From positions 2,470,501 to 2,534,500 of the forward strand of contig JAUIMM010000017.1 of assembly GCA_031769625.1 (NCBI GenBank): a DNA stretch of 64,000 nucleotides, given 5' to 3'. This document shows positions 42,116 to 54,089 of this stretch, one piece after another. The DNA comes from Taudactylus pleione (Eukaryota; Chordata; Amphibia; Anura; Myobatrachidae). Made by a program: the position numbers and the translations under genes. Position 1 is the first letter of the stretch; every line of letters begins with the position of its first letter. The notes below the pieces were generated by a model, which saw nothing but the letters and a program-made list of their open reading frames with translations, did no database searches and was not told the DNA's origin.

Positions 42116-43661
42116 CCCAATGGGCTAAAAGCAACATTTGACTGACAGCCCCACTGAGCAATCATTAACAAACCTGATTAACCAATGGGCAAGGAGTTCA
42201 TCCTTCTTAAGAATTCAACAATCAACACATCTGCTTCATTACATTCCCAGAGGAAGGCTGAACAGCCGAAACGCGTTGGGATACGACCCCCACACCCCTA
42301 ACCCCCAACCAATACATCCAGCAAAACAAGCACGGATAGCGATTAGCCACGGTCACAACAACACGACCTTCCGCTAGCCACAGTCACGCGAACGAGACCC
42401 AGAAGTGAACAGAAGGAGGACGGGTGGCAGCAGTGCTCAGGCCGGAGGAAGAAGACTCGTAGCGGACCCACCAAACGGTTCAAAGGGAGCTACGACCTCC
42501 AGAGCCAGACACCTCCCCAGACGGACAACTCCACGGAAAACCAGAAAAAGGCACACCGGAGGAGGTGTCCCATGGTAGGAGAAGAAAGCCATTTGAGCCA
42601 CAGAAACCCAATCAACCCAAAGGTCTCCTGCACCAGGACGAAGAAGTGCACCTACAACTCCAAGAGAGATGGGACGCCGCTCTCCAACGAGAACTTAAGG
42701 TACTATCTTTAAATTACTGCATGCAGGAAGAGATATTGACACCTCACAGGTGTTGAAGCAAACCCCCCCTACCCACGACACTGATTATACGCTAAGACAC
42801 TAGGCTACGTGTCATAGCACAATAAGCATTTCAGTGATTGTAACATTTACCATTTGCTTACACTGTATAAGAATTAAACTCATCGCATAGGACCCACTGG
42901 TGTTCTATAAATACTACATTTATGTTGTTGATGCAAATCGATATTACATTAAAGGCTTTCCAGCTAACAATAAGTCTCATATCAATGTCTGATTAACGCA
43001 GATATAGAGACATCCAGCATCTCACACATTAGTTTCCTGTATAACGACAAAAAACAATCAACCAAGGGAAGAGCGCAGTCAGTAAACCTTATGGTTAATT
43101 TTTACCTATACTATGCCCCCAGGTCAGGGCGACCTGTAGCTTACTACAGCACTACCCGAACCACCCACAAAGATCCAGAGTGCAGAGCCGATCCATTGTC
43201 CAATTGCATAAGACATCGCTATGATTTGAGACAGTATCTGTGATCCATGAGCATTACAGGGTGGAGACTGGGATGTGACCTAAAGTGTTCACAAAAGAAA
43301 GCTGTCTCATGGGCGTATTATGGGAGTGTCAAAGGCATGTCTTCAATCGCAGCTGCATTCCCAATCGCACATCCACAACCTCAGAGGCCATGCTTGGAAG
43401 TAATTGAAATGAATTGCCTGAGTAACCCCTAGGCTACTGCATGTGCCGATGTTGCATTAGATGGTGGAGTATTTACAACCACCGTTGCAGATGCACATTC
43501 CACGGAGCCTGAAAGTGGGCGCCCCAGTGCTTGTAATGTCCGTTGCACACTGGTGCACAAGGTAAAAGTTTAGATTAGCATTTGTATATTTGAGCAACTG
43601 CTGTTGAGACAGCAGTTGTACTAGCGAATGCATTACTGTCCATCTCTAAAACAAGCCCTAT

Positions 43662-44404
43662 TTATAAAATAATATTTTCAAATAATCCTCCAAAAATGGC
43701 ATTTCCACAAGAGGATATCTGCTGTGGTCCCTCTTTTTTCTATCACAAATGTGGTCTCCATAGAAGTCTATGGGCACTGCATACTAATACTATCTTTTGA
43801 TGGTGGTAGCCATTATTGCCTAATAAGAGAAATGTATACTTATAGTGCTGAGTCTCCTCTATATCATTTCTTCTTGTTTATGCAGATACAATTCTTGTAC
43901 ATATATGTAATGAAAAAAACATGTTGCCTGCAGCTTAGCCTACGATGAAATCGCTTCTGACAACCTTTTTATTTATTTGTGGTATTATAGATCTATTACA
44001 GTACTGTACTTTGCATAGGGGACCACATTACCAGCAGTGCTATACAGATTGGTGGGAGCAGCACCTTCACCCACCACTCACACCAATGTCACTGTGAGCC
44101 CTGTGCACGGACTGCTATGTAGCCTACACTATTCTAGTGAACAGCACCTCTCCTCCCATCCCATACTGGCCGCGCACATGGTGTCATACCTATCTCTTGC
44201 AATGATGATGTCATTACATTTTGTTTTTGTTATTGCTCAGCTTTACCTTGACCGATCGAGATGAGCCAAGGTGCAGGTTATGTCTAGGGGTTTCCACTAT
44301 AAAATGATGCAGTTTTCATAAAAATCGTTTATGCAGTTTTTGCGCCAACTTTGAACAAACAGACAGACACAACGTTCTTATTATATTAGTATAGATAAAC
44401 AATT
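43662..44404. other. Unassigned intronic sequence
   Basis: The end (about 44345-44395, CAGACAGACACAACGTTCTT..ATTAGTATAGAT) looks like an old transposon tail, but I cannot name it. Confidence 0.4.
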
Positions 44405-44439
44405 AAAAAGTATGTGAAATAGATCTATAACCAGAAGAC

Positions 44440-45428
44440 ATGGGGCCTAAGAAAAATAATAAATTGGCTAAAGGTATCCCTCCGGTGAGCTTCTTCAAGA
44501 CTACAACTGCGACCCCCCCCCCCACTGTCGAGAGATTCCGCACAAACTCCACGACTACGAATGTCACAAGATAAGCCTGCTGTTCCCCATACAGCTTCAT
44601 CTCCGCAGGTTTCCTCAGACGATGCCTCTATGGACGGAACCTATCACGGTGAGGCGTATGCTGCAGCTCTTAGGTGATCTTAAAAAAGATATCACGGCTG
44701 AATTATCTTCTACAGTTGGGGAATTAAAGCATGATGTCGCTGAATTAGGCGGTCGCACGGACTATCTTGAGAACAAGTTGGAAGAGGTCGTCGCCTCTCA
44801 CAATGAGCTAATATCTGCCCATGAAAATACTCAAGCGGAACTCTCTACTCTTCGAGATAAGATGGTAGATCTTGAGGACAGGGCACGCAGGAATAACCTT
44901 AAAATTTGTGGAATCCCAGAAACGGTACAGTTTTCTGAACTTTCTGAGTTTGCTGTGGCATTATTCCAGAAATTAATCCCGGAACAACCTCCCACACAAT
45001 TTCTTTTGGACCGCATTCACCGTCTTCCTAAGGCTCGTAATGCCCCTGAAGCGTCTCCACGAGACACTATCTTGAGGCTGCACTATTTTCATGTGAAGGA
45101 GCGCCTACTTTGAGCGTCTAGAGATGCTGGTCCCTCCTCCGCTGTACTGGGCAACTTACAAATATTTGGAGATCTTTCCCCAGCTACATTAAATAAAAGA
45201 AGATCCTTTTTTAACATCACATCAGCTTTACGTCAAGCTCAAATTCCATATAGAAGGGGATTTCCAACGAAACTTATTGTCACTCATGAGGGTTCTACAA
45301 AAGTGCTAAGCTCCTTGGAAGATGGCAATAAAGCACTAGATCTCTGGAAGATTCCGTATACTAGCACATCAACGGCTCGCATTTCTACAATTAGTTCAGA
45401 TTGGGTTACAGCGGGCAAAAACGGATGA
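44440..45428 (+). pseudogene. L1 ORF1 protein (RNA-binding chaperone type), broken
   Basis: It starts MGPKKNNKLAKG, then passes a run of 11 C (about 44513-44523) where the frame is disturbed. A proline/serine-rich stretch precedes a coiled-coil segment (LGDLKKDITAELSSTVGELK onward to LRDKMVDLEDRA), then RRNNLKICGIPE at the start of an RRM-like domain, then a C-terminal domain (FNITSALRQAQIPYRRGFPT). In L1 elements this protein trimerises through the coiled coil and coats the RNA. An in-frame TGA at 45111-45113 interrupts it; the natural end is probably TGA 45426-45428. At least one further frameshift lies near 44600-44640. Confidence 0.9.
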
Positions 45429-45945
45429 CTGTTTTTCTGCCTCTACTGCCTCACCCCAACTTAGTTACTTACAAACTGTTCAGATAAAGATTAACGTAAT
45501 TATACTTATTTTATTTGTTTCCTAGGTCGTTTGTTGCAATATGTGTTTGTATTGCCGTTTTCTATGTTTATTATATTCATGATTGGCTTAATTTCTCTAT
45601 TTCAAGAAATATATGCCATTTTAGCTATGTATGGTGTGTCTAATCTTACTGTTAAGATTTATGCGCTTTTTTGGTTCACAGGTGGTGGGAACAATATCAC
45701 TACCCCCATTGTTCTACTATTTTCGCCACTTTGTTTCGTGGCCCCTCTGACTCCTGCCGTGGAGTCATTTATGTTTATGTCTCTTTTCACCCTTCCTCCC
45801 CCCCTATGTGTCCTTTCCCTTCCCCTATCCTGTTTGCAGGCTATGTGATGTTTACTTGTATTATATTTTTCTATGTCAGTGCTGATCGACTCAGTATATA
45901 TAGGATGTTTTTGATTGATATTTGCATCATTCTAGATTTGTCAAG

Positions 45946-48900
45946 ATGGTGAATTTCATGTCTATTAAAGTATTAATGTTAAGGGTTTAAACTCCCCTCA
46001 GAAACGCAGAATCACCCTTCGCTATTTTAGAACTCACAAAATGGATATTATTGCGATTCAAGAAACCCATTTTGCCAAAGATGCCTCTCCATCCTTTTCC
46101 GACCCTTACTACCCATCTGGTTATTTTGCCTCTGGTCCCACCAAGAGAGGTGGAGTGGCAATCCTTTTTCATCGCAACTGTAACTTTGTGTAAAATCCCA
46201 AGTAGCTGACCCTTTGGGCAGATATCTTGTTCTGTTAGGGGAATTGGAGGGGAAAACTGTAACAATAGCATCGGTCTATGACCCGAATAATGGTCAAATG
46301 TCTTTTATTAGGAAGTTTTTTGGAGTTACCCATGTTCAGGCCAGATTATTTTGCTCAGTGACTTTAATCTGGTTCCAGATCCTCAAATGGATAAATCTGG
46401 TGTTGCGGGTGGTGGTTCTTTTGCTGGTCCTTCTGGGGCCTCGGAGGTTTTTAGCCGGTTGTTCCTGGAGTATGGTCTATGTGATGTTTGGCAGGCTATT
46501 CACTCTACGACCTGTGATTACACCTTTCTCTCCCGTGTGCATGGATCATATTCCAGGATTGACCTCGCCCTCATGGATAAATGGTCACTACAACAAGTTA
46601 GGGGTTCAAACATTCTCCCTATTACATGGTCTGACCATGCCCCCTTGACGCTCCAGTGGGACTGTGGTGGGTCTATTCCTTTCAACAGACCGTGGAGATT
46701 TAATAATTTCCTTGTAACCTCTATAGAGGCAAAACAGGCCATCCAGCGTGCTCTCTCAGAATATCTCCAGTATAATAAGCCTGCAGATACTACTCCCTTT
46801 AACTTTTGGTGTGCCCTTAAGGCGGTTCTTAGAGGAGCCGTTATACAGGTAGCATCTAGACTCAAGCATCAAGAAGCTCAAAAACAAAAGGAATTGGAGG
46901 ATAGACTTCGAACCCTAGAAGTTTAACATAAATCTGACCCCTCCAATTCTACTCTTTTAAAAGTTCGAGACGAACTAGAAGTCTATACTTTGAAAAAGAT
47001 TAAATCTACTATTGATAGGATGAACCAAAAATTTTATGTTGATGGTAATAGGGCATCTCGCCTCCTAGCCCGGAAACTGCGAGGAAAAGTGGCTCGCGCC
47101 TCAGTCCAGGCCTTGTATAATTGCTCAGGAGCCAAACTGACCAATCCATTAGATATTTCTAATATTTTTGTAGAATATTATTCTTGTCTCTATAATCTGA
47201 AAGACGAGGTAAATACAGTTCAACCTACATCAGAGACTATTTCAGCTTTCCTCTCGAACCTTTCACTACCCTCACTTGCTGATCACGCTTTAGACTTTCG
47301 AAATACTCCCTGGACGGAGGGGAAGGTGAGAGATGCCGTCAGGTCCTTGAAACGTGATAAAGCTCCTGGACCTGATGGCTTCTCTAACAATTTTTATAAG
47401 GAGTTTCAGGTAGATCTTATCCCAGCACTGATGCAGGTCTTCGAAGAGGGGACCAACTCCGGCTCATTCCCTCCTGAAATGCTTGAGGCCCGTATCATTA
47501 CCATTCTCAAACCAGGCAAGGACCCCACTTATCTGCAAAATTATAGGCCCATAGCCCTACTAAATTCCGACATTAAATTATATGCAAAATTAGTCACCAA
47601 TAGATTAAATCCGCTGCTCCCAGACTTAATCAACCCGGATCAGGTGGGCTTTGTTTTGGGTCATCAAGCTCCAGACAATACACGAAGAGCTTTGAATATT
47701 ATAGAACATTTTACACGAGTAGCGAACCCACTCCTGGCGCTGTCATTAGATGCCGAAAAGGCCTTTGATAGGCTACATTGGGGCTATATGAAGGCTGTAT
47801 TATGCAAATTTGGTTTTTCAGGTCGGTTTTTAGACGCTGTTCTTGCACTGTATAGTTCACCTGGGGCACGAGTATACTGTAACGGCTTCCTGTCATCTTT
47901 GTTCTCTATAAGTAATGGCACCAGACAGGGTTGCCCCCTATCCCCTTTAATTTTCATTTTAGCAATAGAACCTTTAGCAGAACACATCCGTACCAACCCT
48001 CTTCTTCATGGTCCCTCTATAAATAGATCTCAACATAAATTTTGCCTGTTTGCGGACGATGTCCTTTTGTTTGTTACGCGTCCAGAAACTTCTCTCCCAA
48101 TTTTACAACAATTACTTTGTGATTATTCTGCGGCTTCATATTATAAATTAAACACATCCAAAACTGAAGTATTAGCACTAAATGTCCCACCCCAGCTCCT
48201 GTATTCCCTTAAATCGCAATATAATTATAACTGGCAACCACTGTCTCTCCGTTATTTGGGTATTTCTTTGTCGGCTAATGAAGACAAGCTTCTTGAATAT
48301 AAGTATGGCCCCCTTTTATACCAATTTATTGCCTTCACAAAAGATTGGATGAACCATGAGGTTTCCTGGATGGGCAGAATGGCGGCCGTCAAGATGACCC
48401 TTCGCCCTAAACTCATGTACTTATTTAGGTCAATACCTAGGACCCTCCCTTCTTCATGGTTAAATAGATTTTATGCGGTGCTGAACAAATATATCTGGAA
48501 TAATAAGAGAGCCAGACTCGCTAAGAAATACTTAATGATGTCTAGATCTTCTGGGGGCTTGGCGTATCCCAATCTAGTACTCTATCAAACGGCATGCTTG
48601 GTTGATCAGCTTAGTGACTGGTCGAATGTTCTTAACCCTAAACCCTGGGTTAGGCTAGATAGTGATATGTTAGGCAAATTCCCCCTTTGTGATTTACTCT
48701 GGATTCCAACCAATTGTAGAGTTTCTTTCAAATCCAGGGCAACAATAGCTTCTCTCAAAGCGTGGGATAGCCTGTCTCTCCTTCTACAATTTAACCTGCC
48801 TTCTCTCCACCTCTCTATTCATGGTTTATCTTTTTTAATCCCAAATTTAAACCTGTCTTCCTGGTACCTCAGGGGTATCCGTACTCTCTGAGACTTCTTT

Positions 48901-49734
48901 TTGAGTAATAACCTTCTTTCCTTCGCTCAATTACAAGTTAGCTTTTCCATTCCCTCTAAAGATTTCTATAAGTTTCTTCAAGTCAGACATTGGATACAGT
49001 CTTTTCCACATTTAGCAGGCTCGTCGAAAATGATTCCTCCCCATGTATTTTCACGCATATTTTCAATTTCACGCAAAGGAGGTATATCTTTTTGGTACTC
49101 TCTTCTACTTACAGCGGAAGAGCCGGACAAGATACCGGCAATTATTAAATGGGAATATCACCTAAATATATGTCTGGACTCGCATGAATGGGCTACCCTT
49201 TTCTTTTCTGTATTTAAAATGTCTAGATGTATTTCGCATATTGAAATGTATGTGAGATTGCTCTACCGCATTTATTTGACCCCCGATAGATTACACAAAA
49301 TTTGGCCTGCTCAATCTAATTTGTGTTGGCGTGCATGTGGCCAAGTAGGCGAGATATTTCACATTTTCTGGAGTTGCCCTGCTATACGTCCCCTTTGGTT
49401 GGAGGTGGAAGATTTGATCCTGAAGGTCACGGGTAAGCGGCTATCTCTCACCCCCTCTACTGCTCTTTTACATTTATTTCAGGATGATGTTCCTACCCAC
49501 CATAGATATTTTATTAGCCACGTATTTATTGCTACCAAGGCAGCTATTGCCCAGTTTTGGAAGCAGGATAAACCCCCTCCCCTATCCTTGATAAAGTCCA
49601 AAATAAATTATAGTTTCCGGATGGAAACATTACATTGCTCTTACTCTTCTTCTGCTAACTCACCAATGATTAAGTGGTCCAGCTGGCAGGAATTTATAAT
49701 GACGAACTCATGTCTTTCAATAACCACACATTGA
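45946..49734 (+). pseudogene. L1 ORF2: endonuclease plus reverse transcriptase, broken
   Basis: The frame starts MVNFMSI, then GLNSPQKRRITLRYFR and IIAIQETHF of the APE-type endonuclease, with SDHAPLTLQW near 46630. The reverse transcriptase has KRDKAPGPDGFSNNFY, NGTRQGCPLSPLIF and the catalytic FADDVLLF (FADD codons 48049-48060). The C-terminal region has a zinc-knuckle-like CWRAC..H..C (C-x3-C-x7-H-x4-C) near 49330-49380. ORF2 nicks DNA and copies the RNA. Breaks: an 8-base insertion-like frameshift near 45965, TAA 46191-46193, a frameshift near 46350, TAA 46924-46926 and TGA 48889-48891. The longest intact part is 46990-48891. Confidence 0.94.
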
Positions 49735-50009
49735 TATGTAAAAATTTGGATGTGTTCTATATTTTGGTTTGTATAATGGGAGTTCTGGAGTGTTTTTTAC
49801 TGTCTGTGTAGGTCATCCACTGACTTTGTTTTGATTTTTAGTTATATGTGATATTTTGATTGACAATTGCCTGTTTTTCCCCCCTTGTTATATTTTTCCC
49901 CTTTCTCTTCTTTCTGTACCCTCCCTTTTTATTTTCTATGTCTTTACAAAAACAAAATTGAAAATTCAATAAAAATTATTGTTTAAAAAAAAAAAAAGTA
50001 TGTGAAATA

Positions 50010-50380
50010 TTCAATCCTCAAGGGAATGGATGAGGTCCGCACCAGAAAGGAGATTCGGTTTATATATCTTTACACGCTAAAAAAAAATGATGTGCTTATC
50101 ATCAAATCTTTTTATACAAAAGTAAAGGATGACATCCACGGGTGTAATGGGATGGAAATCATCCTGGGAAATTTGTGGAAGCAGCCCTAAAGGGGATGGG
50201 TCTATTGAAGGGGCAGAGTCTGTGGAGGATACTCCCTCCTCACAGGGCCTGGAGGGTCTGTGGCAAGCCACTGAGGGGAGAAGGGCCGTCAACATAAAAT
50301 TGTGGGGGATGATACACTAATTTTTGGGGTCCCCCCATCCCTCCACATTAGGTACCCGCCAGTCAGATCAAAAGTCTTTT
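50010..50380. other. Unassigned intronic sequence
   Basis: No element boundary seen; it may belong to the same relic as 50381-50556. Confidence 0.35.
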
Positions 50381-50556
50381 CTTACCTATATGGTGAATTC
50401 TCAGGGAACTTCTGAAGAATTTGAGCCCCACAGGGCAGACAGCACCTTCAGCCGGTATTCACTATTCATGTAGGAGATTGTATTGTCTGGAAAATGCCTG
50501 TTTATATAGAAATATAACCAATGTCATTATCATATAACTGAGATTTAACCAGATAA
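50381..50556. repeat. Segment shared with 33284-33465
   Basis: CCGGTATTCACTATTCATGT and CTGGAAxATGCCTGTTTxT recur in the same order and spacing as inside the hAT at 33068-34082. Probably a truncated member of that or a larger family. Confidence 0.75.
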
Positions 50557-50891
50557 TACATAGTAACAGACATTTTTGTGCAGTGTGAAATGTGAATTTC
50601 CCTGATCAAACAATTTTATATTTTTAAACTATTTTCTAATTTGGTACCATTTGTGCCAGTAATAAGTTTTTTTTTTTTTAAATTGGTGTCTTAATAAAGA
50701 TGACTGTCCCACAGCCTTACCCCTCCCCTTGTTCATCTCCACATTAATTCTGCAATTCCATATCCATCTGTAAGGTTCACATGCTCTTAAAGACACCCAG
50801 ACAGCGTACAGTACCTCTCTTATGGCAGGTTTAATCTCGATGTCTATCTCTTGTGTCCCCCCTTGGTCTAACGCACAAAAAAGATTGGATA

Positions 50892-51098
50892 ATGGTGCAT
50901 ACACACGGTCAGATTTTTCTTCAGATCTGAAAAAAACGATGCACGTTCCCGTTTGTCAGATGATAATATCTGACATCTGATGTGTTTGCAGTCAGTTTTG
51001 GACAATTTCCATTCATTTTAATGCAGTCAAAAATCGTTCAATCGTTTGCAAATCGTTCAGTCGTTCATCTGACAATCTGACCATGTGTATGCACCATA
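50892..51098. mobile_element. 207-bp MITE related to 37940-38232
   Basis: ATGGTGCATACACACGGTCA is mirrored by TGACCATGTGTATGCACCAT. The interior carries AAATCGTTC-type motifs. Confidence 0.8.
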
Positions 51099-51117
51099 AG
51101 GCCATCATTTAAATGTG

Positions 51118-51355
51118 ATGTGGTTGACATCCCAACAGTAAGTATTAGGGTTAGGGGGAGGGTTGGGATTATGCACTAGTGGTAGGGTAACGGTTAGGCT
51201 GAGGGACGGGAGGGCTAGGGTTAGGCTGCAGGAGGGGTGGGTTGGGGGGGGTTAGGGTAAGGGTTATAATACTTACCTAAATCTTTCAGGATTTTTAGAT
51301 GACGCTGTCGGTATTCTGAACATCAGCATCCTGACGTTCGGCAACAAACCCTTTT
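51118..51355. repeat. Telomere-like GGGTTAGG block between MITE-like flanks
   Basis: 51140-51260 is a degenerate GTTAGGG-rich stretch flanked by CAGTAAGTATTAGG and ATACTTACCTAAA, as in the blocks at 35280-35545 and 52790-52975. Confidence 0.65.
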
Positions 51356-51779
51356 AAATTATTGATCCTGCCACTATTATCACCCCATCCCTTCCTCATT
51401 TGGCGAACCTGTCAGAAATCCCTGCTATGTGGCTCAACCCACAAAGCAGTGCACAGTCTAAGTGACATTATGTATGATATGTGCTTATTGTATGTTGCTT
51501 GCATTTGTGATTATTTACCTAACCCTGGATATATATACTGTATACTGACTGACACTCAATCCAAACATCAAATCTAGCTCCAGGGTGCCTTCTATAACAT
51601 AGAAATATCACCAAACAGCTGACTGGTGGTACTAAACTGTACAGAAAGCAAGGATTCCAACATTTCAGTTCCCTGATGAAAGTTCTAGTAAGTGGAACTG
51701 AAACATTGGAATCCCTGCCTGTACTGTTTATACTGCTGGAAAGTCCATGAGTGTCGCCGGTCATGTGTCCTTGTACACT

Positions 51780-52215
51780 AATTGTCTTTACGCCATACGG
51801 CACAAGACACACGAAACGACTGAAACACTCGAGAGGAATAGAATACCATATTAGTCTTCTTAGTCACATTACAGATGCAGTAAAAAGCCGCTCACAGTGT
51901 ACCAGAGATGCTAGGCTGGGACTTTAACCGCACAGGAATTGGTTTAACACATGTACAATGTTGCAGATGAAGTACAACAGAACTTCGGCCGAGGAAATGC
52001 CATGGCTGCTCACTTCGGTACCATTTTAACACGGTTTCAATCTCAGTCGCACTCAGGTGTCCAAATGTCTCAAACGCCACTGCTTAGTGTATGCTGGGAA
52101 TGCAGTTTGTCACTTCCAGTTGTTTTGAATATGCGAAGAAGAAGCACATTTTGAACGAAAAAAATGCTTACAGCAATTGTGTCACTCGTGACTGAAACCA
52201 CAATATAAAAGGTGG
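51780..52215. repeat. Unclassified interspersed repeat, copy 1
   Basis: It aligns with 61765-62240 over about 430 bp: TACGCCATACGGCACAAGAC; CCAGAGATGCTAGGCTGGGAC; TGCAGATGAAGTACAACAGA; GACTGAAACCACAATATAAA. No termini or protein domain recognised. Confidence 0.75.
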
Positions 52216-52639
52216 ACACATCTCTATATTTACTATTTACTATTACTATTTAAGCAGCAAGTGCTCTTGTGCAATTTGCCTGTATTTAAATTAAGTACAG
52301 TTACAGAGACAAAAAAAGGCATTTGAAACTTGGCTCCGTCTCTGGAGATCAGGGACAACTGGCGGCCTGGCATCTGTTTATCTTATACTGTAAAGTTATG
52401 AGTTTGAATGCTTTCTGCAGTAAACGTATATTTCAGTGACAAGGTCTTCTGTAACAAATAGGTGCCATTGATTTTAAAATGCGTGGGAAGCGATGTTTAT
52501 GGATGACTGAATTCACCCAGTACCTATCACACTTCTAGCAATGCATTTTCCCATGGGGAATCCAGGATGCAAAAAATGCAAAGCTTTACAAATAGCAGTA
52601 TCTACTTGTCATTTATTGGAAACGGAATGTAGTTATGTG

Positions 52640-53000
52640 CACAATCCCGACGCCGGAATGCCGGCTAGGGATTTATGACAGGCCTCAAGATACCGACGCC
52701 TGTCATAATCCCGATGCCGGAATGCAGAATGACGCGCGCCAAACGAGGTAAGTACGGGCGCCCATCCTCTTAGCCGCATGGGGGGGGTTTAGGTTTAGGG
52801 CAGGTTAGGGTAAAACACCCCAGGGGGGAGCTTAGTGTTAGGCACCCCCCCGGGAGTGTTAGGTTTAGGGTGCGGGGAGGGGGGGTTAGGTTTAGGCACT
52901 AATGGGGGGAGGTTAGGGTTAGGAACCCCTAAAGGAGGGTTAGGGGGGGAGAGGGAAGGGTTAGCTGTACTTACCTCCGCCGGCAATACAATCCCATTCC
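52640..53000. repeat. GC-rich repeat with telomere-like core
   Basis: ATCCCGACGCCGGAATGCCG is followed by CCGACGCCTGTCATAATCCC inverted motifs, then a GGTTTAGG/GGTTAGGG core (52790-52950) ending TACTTACCTCCGCCGGC. It is related to 35091-35648. TSD not resolved. Confidence 0.65.
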
Positions 53001-53369
53001 ATTGGAAACATGCCATGGGATCACTGATTTGCAACAGCAGTCCCAAATTATGGGCCTCATTCAGAGGTGGACGCAGTTACATGTCTAACTTTAGTGTGTC
53101 TGACTTTTGTTTGTGTCTAACTTTTTTCCCTGTCTAACTATTGACTGTCTAACATCTGGTGACTATCTAGACATTGTCTAACTAATTACTGTCTATCTCT
53201 TATACCACACCGGTAGCACTCTGTAAATCTATCCAAGATATTAGTGTTGTGATGCAGCATTGATAATTACTGTGCTTCATGCTGATCAATAATCTACTCA
53301 TAGGCAACATATAGTACAAAGAATATCCCCAATCCACTTCTTGCATCGCAAGTGTCACTCTGGGCAGAA

Positions 53370-53787
53370 TTGTATTTGCCAACTCTTCCTCATTGTCAGG
53401 GAGACTGCCTGAAATAGTAGTAACCTCTCTGTCTCCCTGAAGAGTCTGGCAATCTCCCTGATTGCACCTAAATCCCATTTTAAAGCTGTTATATAAAAAA
53501 AAAAACAGATATATACATTCAAATGGGATCATTAGAGTCATTTCCCTGCATTGGTTATAAATAAGGCACAATGATCCCTATGGCTATATGCATTTTCTGA
53601 AAAGTATCAGTGTGTTTTCATCAACAAGTAGATCTTACTAACTGCTTTGGGGCTCGTTTACATTTGGATGGAAGTCTATTTTATGACACGCCTCTCAGAT
53701 GTAGCAGTACACGCCCACTTTACCACCGCGCTCATAGGTGCTGCTTTCAGAATCTCCCTGAAATGGTTTTTCAAAAGTAGGCAAGTA
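53370..53787. mobile_element. Possible MITE with TTTGCCAACTC-type ends
   Basis: TATTTGCCAACTC at the left and AAGTAGGCAAGTATG at the right are weakly inverted. AGGGAGACTGCC and TCTCCCTGA motifs recur inside. The left end resembles CATACTTGCCTACTCTCCCG at 28880. Confidence 0.4.
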
Positions 53788-53788
53788 T

Positions 53789-54089
53789 GGGTGGAATGTA
53801 CTAAACAGAAAAATTAGGTAAAATCCGCAAAAATGCAGTTTTTGGAGCTTCAACCACATTTCCCATATGAACTAAGCACCGGAGCTTCGTCCCAGTGGGT
53901 AACGACATCTTCAGGTGGCATTACCCAATAGAAGCCTATGGGCACACAAGTACAGCAGAGGGATTTCTGGGTGTTAAACCTGGAAGTCCCTCTATCCGGG
54001 GGCATCGCAAAGGACAGCTCTTATCGGGAGAGCTGTCCTTTGTGATGTAAATTACCGCATTGCGATGTGATGCTTAGTACATCACACCC
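53789..54089. mobile_element. 301-bp MITE
   Basis: GGGTGGAATGTACTAA and TTAGTACATCACACCC are inverted ends. The internal hairpin CAAAGGACAGCTCT (54008-54021 with 54029-54042) is shared with 29904-29940. Confidence 0.75.

Larger units (their letters stand above)
40528..43200 (+). mobile_element. Penelope-like retroelement with inverted terminal arms
   Basis: The insertion is flanked by a 14-bp direct duplication CAATTGCATAAGAC (40514-40527, 43201-43214). Its outer arms are inverted: about 40529-40900 (AATGTGTGAGATGCTGGATG onwards) corresponds to 43035 back to about 42390. The right arm holds an extra block (about 42510-42805) missing from the left. Between the arms lie an endonuclease relic, an AT microsatellite (41549-41582) and a 70-bp repeat (41800-42115). 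Penelope-like elements often carry LTR copies in direct or inverted arrangement. The reverse transcriptase is missing, so this copy is dead. Confidence 0.82.
40392..43658. mobile_element. MITE with TAT TSD, split by a Penelope-like insertion
   Basis: GGGCCTGATCAGAGATGG..ATAATGCA at the left is mirrored by TGCATTACTGTCCATCTC..CAAGCCC at the right, with TAT on each side (40389-40391, 43659-43661). About 600 bp of the span is the MITE itself. The remainder is the element at 40528-43200. Confidence 0.75.
44422..49997 (+). mobile_element. Nearly complete L1-superfamily LINE, disabled
   Basis: The element ends in an AATAAAAATTATTG region plus an A-run (about 49985-49997). The duplication GTATGTGAAATA flanks it (44410-44421, 49998-50009), extended by A residues on both sides, as expected for target-primed reverse transcription. 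It has ORF1 and ORF2 in order on the plus strand. The 5' leader is only about 18 bp, so it may be slightly 5'-truncated. Both ORFs contain stops or frameshifts. Confidence 0.95.
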
